Below are positions 8,067 to 15,485 of a stretch of 33,211 bases of DNA, one piece after another. Source of the DNA: Phycisphaeraceae bacterium (GTDB lineage Bacteria > Planctomycetota > Phycisphaerae > Phycisphaerales > Phycisphaeraceae); contig PBAS01000002.1 in NCBI GenBank assembly GCA_002716625.1, positions 30,089 through 63,299 of the forward strand. The letters are read 5' to 3'. Positions within the stretch are counted from its first letter, which is position 1. Each line of letters opens with the position of its first letter. The translations under genes and the position numbers were made by a program. The notes under the pieces were generated by a model, which saw only the letters and a list, made by a program, of their open reading frames with translations, was not told the DNA's origin and did not search any database.

Positions 8067-8584
8067 TTCAAGCGGTGCAAAGAAAATATTCAAGGTTTTA
8101 AAATGGTGAACATGGCGGTTGGATTGGGTGTACCCGTAGGGTATTGATCTTGGCATGCGGCGGTCCCCCTGTTTTGTGTTTGCAGGCATTGCGGGACTTA
8201 AGTAGATGGGATTTGGAGGCCTGGATGCAATGTTGTCGATGCATAATCCAGCGTTTTCATTGCGCAATGTGCGTGGCAACGTGCCGAATAAGCTAAAGCA
8301 TTGGTGCACATCTTGTTAACTTCATACCACTTGGTCTGCGGTAGGAAAAGTGGGCGATGGGGGTTGAGGACATTGGCCAGGCCGGTGGTCGGTTGCCCAT
8401 CAGTTGGGTTAACAGGTTGCTCATGGCGGTAGCGCTAAAACCAGTTGGGGGGTCAAAAGGTTTGTAATGAAAGTGTTTCGCGGGCTCCTGTTACTTGCCA
8501 AAAAGGACAAGTTGGCTATTGTGATGGCCCGCCTTTTTCATCGAAGGAATTTGGGCATCTTGGTTCAAGCAGCATCGAGTTGAT
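8067..8584. other. 518-base stretch without a convincing long gene
   Basis: Between the kinase and frdB I see no conserved protein, no tRNA and no strong terminator. Frames on either strand here are shadows extending from neighbouring genes. The only candidate is a 38-residue open frame at 8467-8583. GGGTGTACCC near 8127 is a short palindrome without known meaning. This is where frdA would be expected in a complete operon, and no trace of its FAD-binding motifs is visible. Confidence 0.5.
8467..8583 (+). CDS. Putative 38-residue leader ORF before frdB
   Basis: ATG at 8467 opens a basic, partly hydrophobic 38-residue frame (starts MKVFRGLLLLAKKDK) preceded by AAAAGG at a spacing of six bases. 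Its TGA at 8581-8583 lies one base before the frdB ATG, an arrangement that allows translational coupling. frdB itself has only a weak ribosome site. No family is recognised, and the frame may be chance. Confidence 0.22.
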   Translation: MKVFRGLLLLAKKDKLAIVMARLFHRRNLGILVQAASS

Positions 8585-9349
8585 ATGTCAGACAATACAA
8601 AGATTACACTTGAGGTTTTCCGTTACCACCCCGAGGGCACAGGCCAAACTGCATCCAAACCGTCGTATGATCGCTATGACGTTCCCTTTCACGACGATTG
8701 GGTCGTCTTGGATGCTCTTAATTGGATTAAAGACAATAGCGATGGTTCATTGACATATCGCTGGAGTTGTAGAATGGGGGTCTGCGGTAGCTGTGGCATG
8801 ATGGTGAATGGTGAGCCGAAACTCACATGCGCAGCATTTCTTAAGGACTATTATCCGAAGGTCATCAAAATTGAACCGCTGGTTAACTTTCAGGTTGAAC
8901 GTGATTTGACGGTCGACATGGAACAGTTTATGGAGAAACTCGAGTCGGTTCAGCCGTATGTGATTCGCGATGATGTCAATCAGACGGATGACGGCGAATA
9001 CAAGCAGTCACCGGCCCAATTAGCTCGTTACAAGCAATATTCGATGTGCATTAATTGCATGCTCTGTTATTCAGCATGTCCAGTCATGGGGAGTGAGCCT
9101 GAGTTTGTTGGCCCCGCAGCATTGGCGCTTGGGCATCGGTACAACCTTGATAATCGTGATCAAGGAACATCCCAGCGAATGGATCGGATGATGGAGCACG
9201 AGGCTGTTTGGGGTTGTACATTCGTTGGTGAGTGCTCAACGGTTTGTCCAAAAAATGTTGATCCGGCGGGCGCCATTCAGCAGGCCAAGGCGGCGTCAGC
9301 CCAGAAGTATTTCAAGAAGTTCTTCGTACCCAAGGGGGCGGGCAAGTGA
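8585..9349 (+). CDS. frdB: Fumarate reductase iron-sulfur subunit
   Basis: The 254-residue subunit carries electrons between the flavoprotein and the quinone in complex II enzymes. The [2Fe-2S] cysteines are C62, C67, C70 and C82 (SCRMGVCGSCGMM...LTC). The C-terminal ferredoxin domain has C155, C158, C161 for [4Fe-4S] and C165, C211, C217, C221 for [3Fe-4S] (CINCMLCYSACP and CTFVGECSTVCPKNVDP). Lys in CPKNVDP matches the quinone-site lysine of E. coli FrdB. The sequence follows E. coli FrdB closely throughout, including IKDN, NFxxERDLxVDM and GPAALALxHRYN. It overlaps frdC by four bases. The catalytic flavoprotein gene is not adjacent, so the physiological direction (succinate oxidation or fumarate reduction) is open. 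Confidence 0.96.
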   Translation: MSDNTKITLEVFRYHPEGTGQTASKPSYDRYDVPFHDDWVVLDALNWIKDNSDGSLTYRWSCRMGVCGSCGMMVNGEPKLTCAAFLKDYYPKVIKIEPLVNFQVERDLTVDMEQFMEKLESVQPYVIRDDVNQTDDGEYKQSPAQLARYKQYSMCINCMLCYSACPVMGSEPEFVGPAALALGHRYNLDNRDQGTSQRMDRMMEHEAVWGCTFVGECSTVCPKNVDPAGAIQQAKAASAQKYFKKFFVPKGAGK

Positions 9350-9756
9350 ATGGTCGCTATGATCGTCCTCAACCGTGGAATTGGTTTGCCAAAAAACCAG
9401 CGTACGTGTTGTTCATGGTTCGTGAACTGACCGCCGTGTTCATCGGTGGATACTTGGTGTTTTTGATTGTCCTTCTGTCCAAGCTTGCTAGTGGCAAGCA
9501 GGAATTCGCAAGTCTGATCCAAGCATTGGATAGCCCGGTATCACAAGTTCTGCACCTGTGTGTCTTGGTGGCGGCACTCTGGCATTCAGTCACATGGTTT
9601 AATCTAACCCCGAGGGCGCTCCCAATATTTATAGGTGAAAAACGCGTTGCAGATACGCTTGTTGCAGTTGTCATGGGTTACCTTCCATGGCTTGTTGTAA
9701 GCATGATTATCTTGTGGGCAATATCTGAAGACTGGTTCGCCTCCGTTCCCAACTGA
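9346..9756 (+). CDS. frdC: Fumarate reductase membrane subunit C
   Basis: The 136-residue protein has three membrane segments (about 27-46, 66-80, 105-126) and aligns along its length with E. coli FrdC. Residues tied to menaquinone binding there are present: E27 in VRELTAV, H80 and W84 in LWHSVTWF, followed by the conserved NLTPRALP. It starts with GTG at 9346, overlapping the frdB stop in GTGA, so translation is probably coupled. AAGGGGGCGG lies just upstream. With FrdD it anchors the complex in the inner membrane and forms the quinone site of the haem-free two-anchor class. Confidence 0.93.
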   Translation: MNGRYDRPQPWNWFAKKPAYVLFMVRELTAVFIGGYLVFLIVLLSKLASGKQEFASLIQALDSPVSQVLHLCVLVAALWHSVTWFNLTPRALPIFIGEKRVADTLVAVVMGYLPWLVVSMIILWAISEDWFASVPN

Positions 9757-9779
9757 GTAAAAGAATAGGATCGCCTTAG

Positions 9780-10139
9780 ATGTCCAAATCAAATGAAGCT
9801 TTTTGGTGGTCCCTATTTTCGGCTGGGGGTGTGTTGGCGGCTCTGTGTATGCCCGTGTTCGTATTGATTACCGGGTTCTTGATTCCGAAATTAGTTGGAG
9901 GGAAAGAAGATCCTGCATTGGTGTTCTATGACATGTTTAGCAGTATGGCTTCCAAATGGCCAGTCAGAATCACACTGTTTGCGGTGATTTTCTTTTCACT
10001 ATTTCACTGTGCTCATCGGATTCGACATACGCTGATGGATCTTGGGCTTCGGCATAGTACGGGTCTACTTGCGGCCATTTGCTATTTGTCGGCTTTGACT
10101 GGGTCAGTCTTTGCGGTTTTGGCGCTGATTCGTTTGTGA
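9780..10139 (+). CDS. frdD: Fumarate reductase membrane subunit D
   Basis: The 119-residue protein has three membrane helices (about 14-36, 62-78, 95-117) and matches E. coli FrdD in FWWSLFSAGG near the N-terminus (W10 at the quinone-site tryptophan) and in HCAHRIRHTLMDLGL (R80 at the conserved arginine). It lies 23 bases after frdC, with AGGA about ten bases before the ATG. It completes the membrane anchor. As the last gene of frdBCD it is followed by a 191-base convergent gap. A short dyad ACGGT-ACCGT at 10257-10271 is there, too weak to call a terminator. Confidence 0.92.
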   Translation: MSKSNEAFWWSLFSAGGVLAALCMPVFVLITGFLIPKLVGGKEDPALVFYDMFSSMASKWPVRITLFAVIFFSLFHCAHRIRHTLMDLGLRHSTGLLAAICYLSALTGSVFAVLALIRL

Positions 10140-10330
10140 TGTCCACGCCTGTGGTCATGCAGTTCACTTTTGCATCATGAAAAAGCTAGGCGAGGTCATG
10201 TACCCAGAGGCATCGGGTGATTTCTGCCGTCATGACCGTTAGCGCAACTGTTCACGACGGTACAACACCGTTCTTGAAACCATTCCGTAGTCAATTGAGT
10301 TTGCTGATGTTGGCAAAGATGTGATGAGTG

Positions 10331-11875
10331 TTAGGCAAGCTTGATTTTGCGCAACGCAAACAAGGTCATTTTAAGTAGCAGCCAGCCATGATAGAAACGG
10401 CTGATATTGGTGGATCCATAGGTCCTGTCACGGTATCGGATTGGCACTTCGACGATTTTAAGGTTCAACTTCGCAGCGCCGAAAATAAGGTCAAAATCTC
10501 CGAAGGGATCGAAGTCACCAAAGTAGTGTCGACCGGCAGCAATCCGTTCATAATCTGTGCGGAGGAGGACCTTGGTGCCGCACAAGGTGTCTTTGAGCGA
10601 CTGGTTCAGGAGCCAGGAAAGTGCTACTGAGAAGAACTTATTGCCCATGATATTGAGATAACGCATGGCATCACGTTCCATGGCATATACCAGGCGTGTA
10701 CCATTTATGAATTCGCCTTTTCCGGATGCAATTGCATCGTAAAACTTCGGGAGATCCTCGGGAGGAACTGTAAGATCGGCATCTAGAATCATCAGGATGT
10801 CGTTGTGGGCCTTGGCAAAGCCGTAGCGTACAGCATCACCCTTGCCACGGCCGGGTTGGGTCCACACCTCCATGTCCTTTTCTGGATTCTCGGCGATTAC
10901 CTGTTCAATTTCTTCTCGTGTGCCATCAGTTGAATGTCCGTCGACAAAAATGATCTGCTGGGCAGAGGCGAAATTAGGTATACGGTCAATGGCCTGTCTT
11001 ATGTTGCCCTTCTCGTTTCGACACGGAATCAGAATTGTAGCCGAGTGGTTAGTTCGACTGCCCCGCTGCTTCTTTCGGATCACGAAGAGGTTTGTCATGC
11101 ACAATGCATTGACCAGCGGTAAAGGTGATGCGTAACGATTGAGCAGCCAGGAGACCAATGGAATGTACTTTGGTGCGAGCATGCGTCGTTCGTAGTTCAC
11201 CAATTCGAAGTCACTCAGCGTCAGAAAATGATTAATGTCTTGAAAGGAAAGCCAGTTGTGCTCCGGCTGGGGCATTTTTAATCTTAGACGTTCAAGAACC
11301 TTAAACAGTGGTTCCCATAGAATGCTGTGGTAATGAATAATAATCCTGGTTTCATCATTACAGGCTGATCGTAAGTTCTCCAAAGCCTGCTGGATATCGA
11401 GCAAGCTGCCAAGTACATCGGACATCAGGATGTAATCAAACGTTTCAGTAAAGGTGACATTTTCAATATCTGCGGTGACAAAGTTCAAGCGGTTGCTGTT
11501 GGATTGACCATGCCGATTCTTGGCTATTTCGATCATCTTCTCACTGATGTCAATGCCGGTGCCGGATGACGGATTTAGGTGTTCAAGGACATAACCGTCA
11601 GCGCATCCGACTTCCAGGATTTTTTTATCTGGCTGAATCAAGAACCGAAGAGACTTGATTAGTTCGTCATAGTAATAATGATTGCGATCTCGATACCGAA
11701 CGCGTTCGTGAGCCAAATGGTCAAAATGATCGCGTAGTTTGTGCTTGCTGGTGGCATCGATCTTTTTGATGGGCTGAAGGTGCGTAATCATGGATGCCTG
11801 CCGCAGTAGATCGGTTGTGTCAGCCCAGGACTTTAGGGGAGTTTGTCCATAGGGGCTGTTTCTATCGAATTCCAT
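10331..11875 (-). CDS. Fused SAM methyltransferase - family 2 glycosyltransferase
   Basis: This 514-residue protein joins two enzymes. Residues about 60-240 are a class I SAM-dependent methyltransferase with motif I ILEVGCADG (86-94), the acidic end of strand 2 in GIDIS (107-111) and FDYILMSDVL (147-156). Residues about 279-500 are a GT2 glycosyltransferase of the polyprenyl-phosphate (DPM1-like) kind, with ILIPCRNEKGN, IIFVDGHSTDGT (308-319), GKGDAVRYGF and the metal-binding DADL (365-368). No C-terminal membrane pair is obvious. Such a protein could methylate and extend or initiate a lipid-linked glycan, but the substrate is unknown. No Shine-Dalgarno is seen at 11875, and ATG at 11791 is an alternative. 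It is divergent from the radical SAM gene. Confidence 0.9.
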   Translation of the reverse strand: MEFDRNSPYGQTPLKSWADTTDLLRQASMITHLQPIKKIDATSKHKLRDHFDHLAHERVRYRDRNHYYYDELIKSLRFLIQPDKKILEVGCADGYVLEHLNPSSGTGIDISEKMIEIAKNRHGQSNSNRLNFVTADIENVTFTETFDYILMSDVLGSLLDIQQALENLRSACNDETRIIIHYHSILWEPLFKVLERLRLKMPQPEHNWLSFQDINHFLTLSDFELVNYERRMLAPKYIPLVSWLLNRYASPLPLVNALCMTNLFVIRKKQRGSRTNHSATILIPCRNEKGNIRQAIDRIPNFASAQQIIFVDGHSTDGTREEIEQVIAENPEKDMEVWTQPGRGKGDAVRYGFAKAHNDILMILDADLTVPPEDLPKFYDAIASGKGEFINGTRLVYAMERDAMRYLNIMGNKFFSVALSWLLNQSLKDTLCGTKVLLRTDYERIAAGRHYFGDFDPFGDFDLIFGAAKLNLKIVEVPIRYRDRTYGSTNISRFYHGWLLLKMTLFALRKIKLA

Positions 11876-12189
11876 ACAGGCGAACTGGTCGGACCAGATG
11901 GGCCTTCGTTACGTACAGTCCCTTTGCATATCCTATTCTATCTGCTTGGTTCATCCCGCCTTGGTACCATTTACATTCAAGTATAACCGTAGTGGGACTA
12001 TGGGGCTGGTAGCTTGAATGGGGGTACTGTTTGCTTTGAGGCGGCTCTTGCCAAATAAATTCACTGTAGATCCCCGCTAGGAGTCAGTTTACTGCCTCAT
12101 TCAAACCGATAACAGCTAATGACTGGGCGATCAGTTGGAGGCAATCTAACTTAGTGGAATAGGTCTGGATGAGTTGAGGAAGGCAATCC
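11876..12189. other. 314-base divergent intergenic region
   Basis: This is the presumed promoter region for the methyltransferase-GT2 gene (left) and the radical SAM gene (right). CTGGTC-G-GACCAG at 11885-11897 is a perfect 13-base palindrome ten bases ahead of the left gene, and a repressor could bind it. GAGGAAGG just before 12190 is a good ribosome site for the right gene. No tRNA, small ORF or riboswitch pattern is recognised. Confidence 0.4.
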
Positions 12190-13203
12190 ATGTTTATTAA
12201 GAGTTTCACCGAATTCATGCTCTACCAGAAGTTGCAACACATGATCGTTCATGTGACGAATCATTGTAATTTTCGGTGCCAACACTGTTTTATTGATTTT
12301 TCGCCCCAAAATGACCTGAAACTGGAGCATTATCGAACACTCGGTCAACAAGCGGGCAATCTGTTCTGGCTGGACATTGGTGGCGGTGAACCGTTCCTTC
12401 GCAAAGACTTGGCCGATATTGTCGCGTGCTTCGGAGCCAAGGTCGTGCAGATTCCAACAAACGGATCCATGCAGGCTCTGCTAATTGACCAAGTTGAGAG
12501 GATGAAACGGGAGATTGATGCGGAGATTACGATTTCTTTAAGCTTGGATGGTTTGCAGAAAACGCACGACGAAATCCGCAAGCAGCCAGGTAATTGGGAT
12601 CAGGTGTGGGAGACATTTGACTGTTTACGAAAGATTGGTGGGGTTTCAATCAAGATTAATACCGTCCTTAACAATCAAAATCACGACGAGATCATTGATC
12701 TCATGACGGATGTACGCCAGCGTCAGCCGGATTTCCATTCCGTCATTCTATTGCGCGGGGATCCAATCAATCCTGAATTTGATCTCCCACCACTGGAGCG
12801 GGTTCGTGCATTGGGTCCTCATATTTTTAAAATACTCAACACCTATGATTATGGCCGAAGTCGCCTGATGGCGAAGGTGCTGCGTAACTATCATCGGTAT
12901 TTGTGGAATACATCACTGCGAACACTTGAGGAGCGGACACAGGTGATCCCCTGTTTAGCGGGAAAGGCGCATATGGTGGTGATGGGAAATGGGGATGTTT
13001 CATCCTGCGAGATGTTGAATCCGGTGGGTAATATCAAAGAGCATTCTTTTGATCAGATTCGAAGCAGTCAGAAATTCAAGCAACAGGTGCAGGACATCAA
13101 GGATAAGAAATGCTTTTGTACGCATAACTGCGCTATGTTTGATAGCATCATGTTTTCGGCAAGGAGTATGCCACACCTTGTTAGCGAGAAGGTTCAAGCT
13201 TAA
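12190..13203 (+). CDS. Radical SAM protein with SPASM-like C-terminal domain
   Basis: The 337-residue enzyme has the radical SAM cluster motif CNFRCQHC (C26, C30, C33) and the SAM-binding GGEP (65-68) after a short N-terminal segment. The C-terminal region carries extra cysteines, C255 (PCLAG), C273 (GDVSSCEML), and C308, C310, C314 (KCFCTHNC), arranged like a SPASM auxiliary-cluster domain around the typical G-N-G-D-V-x-x-C phrase. Such proteins modify peptides or small metabolites by radical chemistry. No precursor peptide gene is recognised nearby, and the flanking glycosyltransferases suggest a glycan or lipid substrate instead. The start is supported by GAGGAAGG upstream. Confidence 0.9.
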   Translation: MFIKSFTEFMLYQKLQHMIVHVTNHCNFRCQHCFIDFSPQNDLKLEHYRTLGQQAGNLFWLDIGGGEPFLRKDLADIVACFGAKVVQIPTNGSMQALLIDQVERMKREIDAEITISLSLDGLQKTHDEIRKQPGNWDQVWETFDCLRKIGGVSIKINTVLNNQNHDEIIDLMTDVRQRQPDFHSVILLRGDPINPEFDLPPLERVRALGPHIFKILNTYDYGRSRLMAKVLRNYHRYLWNTSLRTLEERTQVIPCLAGKAHMVVMGNGDVSSCEMLNPVGNIKEHSFDQIRSSQKFKQQVQDIKDKKCFCTHNCAMFDSIMFSARSMPHLVSEKVQA

Positions 13204-13286
13204 TTTATCTGGAACTGCCAGGTGTCTTGCGGACGGTTATTTTTAAGCGTGACCCCCCAAAAAATTCCTAGAGGTCAAGGAACAAC

Positions 13287-14234
13287 CTGATCGCTGGCGA
13301 AAAGGAAATTTCGGTTGTCATTCCCTGTTATAATGCGGGTCGCACATTGGCGAAGCTGTTGTCGGGACTGCTGGACCAGACACTTGAGCCATCTCAATAC
13401 GAAATTATTGTCGTTGATGACGGTTCCAATGACGACTCGTTGAAAATTGTGCAGACCTTTGATGCCGTAAAGTTAATTCAACAGGATCACAGTGGACCTG
13501 GTGCTGCGAGAAATCGGGGTATGGCTGCCGCCACGGGCGGTCTGGTATTGTTCTTGGATTCGGATCTTAAGGTGCCTAGGGATCTGCTCCAAATCCACCT
13601 GCATTTCCATCAAAATCATCCTGAGATTTCCGCCACGGGTGGTAGCGTGCTGCCGATGGTCAATCGGCCGGTATTCTCTTGGGAACTGGTTGACCACTTA
13701 AGCAGTTGGTTCAATGCACATCCAGACATACAGTACCGATCGCCGCCGCAATACCTACCAAGCCTTAATTTCTGTATTAAACGCTGGGTGATGGTTGATC
13801 GCCAAGTATCCTGGCGAACTGGTTTCGCTTATACGGGAGAGGATGTCGAATTTTGCTACGAGATGATGTGCACTGGCTTGCAGATTGCCTTTGTGCCGGC
13901 TGCAGTGGTCTATCATCAGGATCGACAGACCATGAGTGATTATATGACTCATATGTATCGATGGGGTCATCATGCACCATTTGTACGAGGTCGTTTGAAG
14001 GGATTGCAGTATTCATTTTTGTATTCGCGAAACATGTTGCTCTGTTGTCTGTTGCTGCCGGTGATTATGCTTGGATACACACTTCGCATTTGGCTGGGTT
14101 GGTTCCAAAGTCGTCCGCTGCAGGTAACGCTTTGCGTGCCACAGATTCTGCTCGGGCGTTTGGCCTACGCGGCGGGTATTGTGATGGGCACCATTGATGC
14201 GAACCATGAGGCGGATCAAGACCAATCTCAATAG
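13287..14234 (+). CDS. Family 2 glycosyltransferase with C-terminal membrane segments
   Basis: The frame encodes a GT2 enzyme with VVIPCYNAGRT at the start of the fold, VVDDGS (43-48), DHSGPGAARNRG and FLDSDL (89-94). The C-terminal third has two hydrophobic segments (about 250-270 and 280-300). Cysteines apart, it looks like a membrane-associated transferase for surface glycans. The first ATG/GTG/TTG in frame is TTG 13347, which would delete the first beta strand. The reading frame is open from 13272, and CTG at 13287 lies seven bases after AAGG, so I place the start there (315 residues). It follows the radical SAM gene after 83 bases on the same strand and probably belongs to the same operon. 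Confidence 0.85.
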   Translation: MIAGEKEISVVIPCYNAGRTLAKLLSGLLDQTLEPSQYEIIVVDDGSNDDSLKIVQTFDAVKLIQQDHSGPGAARNRGMAAATGGLVLFLDSDLKVPRDLLQIHLHFHQNHPEISATGGSVLPMVNRPVFSWELVDHLSSWFNAHPDIQYRSPPQYLPSLNFCIKRWVMVDRQVSWRTGFAYTGEDVEFCYEMMCTGLQIAFVPAAVVYHQDRQTMSDYMTHMYRWGHHAPFVRGRLKGLQYSFLYSRNMLLCCLLLPVIMLGYTLRIWLGWFQSRPLQVTLCVPQILLGRLAYAAGIVMGTIDANHEADQDQSQ

Positions 14235-14279
14235 ACTGGATCCCTTAAAGGCCCCAGTTGATCCGGTCGATTTGGTCTA

Positions 14280-14651
14280 ATGGGCAAAGGTGTTATTGGA
14301 ATGCATGATAGCCAACTATATACTCCGTTCCAGCACGAGACACGTCGTGCTTATCGCTCTGCGGTGCCTGGCTTGACCTGTTCTCTCGGCAAAGTTGAGG
14401 ACCTGTCAGTTCATGGCATGCGGGTCCGTTGTGTGGGGAAATGCCTGGTGTTGGCGGGTCAGCAGATGGATGTGATACTTCAATTACCTCAGGGAGCTAA
14501 GCCGGTTGGCTGCTGGATTCGCTGGGTGAAGAAAACCTCGTTATTTCAGCAAGAGATAGGTGTGCAGTTTGTCGAGGAAGCGTCTAACCGTGCAGTAATT
14601 CGGGAATTTCTTGGCCAGGTAGATGGTACGGTGAAGAAGCAGTCGGCATAG
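14280..14651 (+). CDS. PilZ domain protein
   Basis: The 123-residue protein is a single PilZ domain. The c-di-GMP motif is present as RRAYR (22-26) and DLSVHGMRV (41-49), the spaced RxxxR and (D/N)xSxxG pattern. It has no other domain. PilZ proteins act as c-di-GMP receptors for pili, flagella or exopolysaccharide enzymes. Its place after the glycosyltransferases suggests control of glycan synthesis, and the pilus ATPase at the right edge is far away. ATG at 14301 is an alternative start about 10 bases after AAAGG. ATG at 14280 has no visible ribosome site. Confidence 0.85.
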   Translation: MGKGVIGMHDSQLYTPFQHETRRAYRSAVPGLTCSLGKVEDLSVHGMRVRCVGKCLVLAGQQMDVILQLPQGAKPVGCWIRWVKKTSLFQQEIGVQFVEEASNRAVIREFLGQVDGTVKKQSA

Positions 14652-14678
14652 ATCTGCTACTACGATATATTAGCGTTC

Positions 14679-15485
14679 ATGTTCCGAGATCTTTTGACGC
14701 TATCGAGTCCTGGGCTCTTTATTACGGGCACAGATACCGGTGTCGGGAAGACCGTGATTGCTTGTGCAATAGCACATCAGCTACGTGGCACCATGGAGTC
14801 CAATTCAAAACATGGGCCTCGTGTTGGTGTGTGTAAACCACTCGCCACGGGGTGTCGGTCCGATCGGTCTAATTTGGTCAGTGAAGATTCAGAGGCATTG
14901 GCTCATTTCGCCGGATGCCGGGAATCACTTGATGTGATTAATCCCATCAGGTTCCGTGATCCACTTGCACCTGCTGTTGCGGCTCAAAGGGCGGGTAGAC
15001 CTATGGATTACGCGAAGATTGCCCGGTCGCTTGAGCAGCTGGACCGTACCCATGATTTGCTGCTCATCGAAGGGGTTGGTGGGGTGATGGTACCGATTGA
15101 TCCGATTGATCCGGAATTGACTGTGCTTGAACTCATTCGTGCTATTGGTTACCCCGTAGTGGTAGTCACCCGCGCGGGACTTGGCACCCTTAACCATACG
15201 GCGATGACGGTAAGGATTCTCAAGCAGGCAGGCTGCCGCGTAGTGGGGCTTGTCGTCAACTATTACGAGGCGGATTCTTCAGGTCACCTTGAGGTTGAAG
15301 AGGACTTGGCAATGACGACGAATCGACCGTGGTTGACGCAACAGACCGGCGTGGAGGTGCTGGTAACGGTACCACGATGTCCTGTGAATGTTGTACGGCC
15401 ACAAAACGGGAACATACCTGGGCCAATACTCGATGCCATGGGGACCTGTCATTGGCCAGCCGTGATGTCTACTCCGGCACGCTGA
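14679..15485 (+). CDS. bioD: Dethiobiotin synthetase
   Basis: The 268-residue enzyme closes the ureido ring of biotin, using ATP and CO2 to convert 7,8-diaminopelargonate to dethiobiotin. The P-loop is GTDTGVGKT (17-25), the catalytic lysine lies in KPLATGC (K53) and the conserved EGVGGVMVPI is at 131-140, all in the BioD order. It is somewhat longer than the common 220-240 residues, with extra length between the P-loop and K53 and at the C-terminus. No bioA, bioB or bioF is adjacent. Its last 17 bases overlap the end of the convergent AsmA-like gene. The ATG at 14679 gives the normal distance to the P-loop. Confidence 0.93.
   Translation: MFRDLLTLSSPGLFITGTDTGVGKTVIACAIAHQLRGTMESNSKHGPRVGVCKPLATGCRSDRSNLVSEDSEALAHFAGCRESLDVINPIRFRDPLAPAVAAQRAGRPMDYAKIARSLEQLDRTHDLLLIEGVGGVMVPIDPIDPELTVLELIRAIGYPVVVVTRAGLGTLNHTAMTVRILKQAGCRVVGLVVNYYEADSSGHLEVEEDLAMTTNRPWLTQQTGVEVLVTVPRCPVNVVRPQNGNIPGPILDAMGTCHWPAVMSTPAR

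Noticed and set aside
7737..8309. A 190-residue minus-strand open frame
   Set aside because: Most of it is antisense to the conserved kinase ATPase domain, and the rest has no known motif.
8445..8753. A 102-residue plus-strand open frame overlapping frdB
   Set aside because: It runs out of frame into the [2Fe-2S] domain of frdB, which is the real gene.
10257..10271. ACGGT-ACAAC-ACCGT dyad after frdD as a terminator
   Set aside because: The stem is only five pairs and no T-tract follows.
15469..15485. Overlapping 3' ends of bioD and the AsmA-like gene as a sign of an error
   Set aside because: Both proteins have normal ends, and a 17-base convergent overlap is common in compact genomes.
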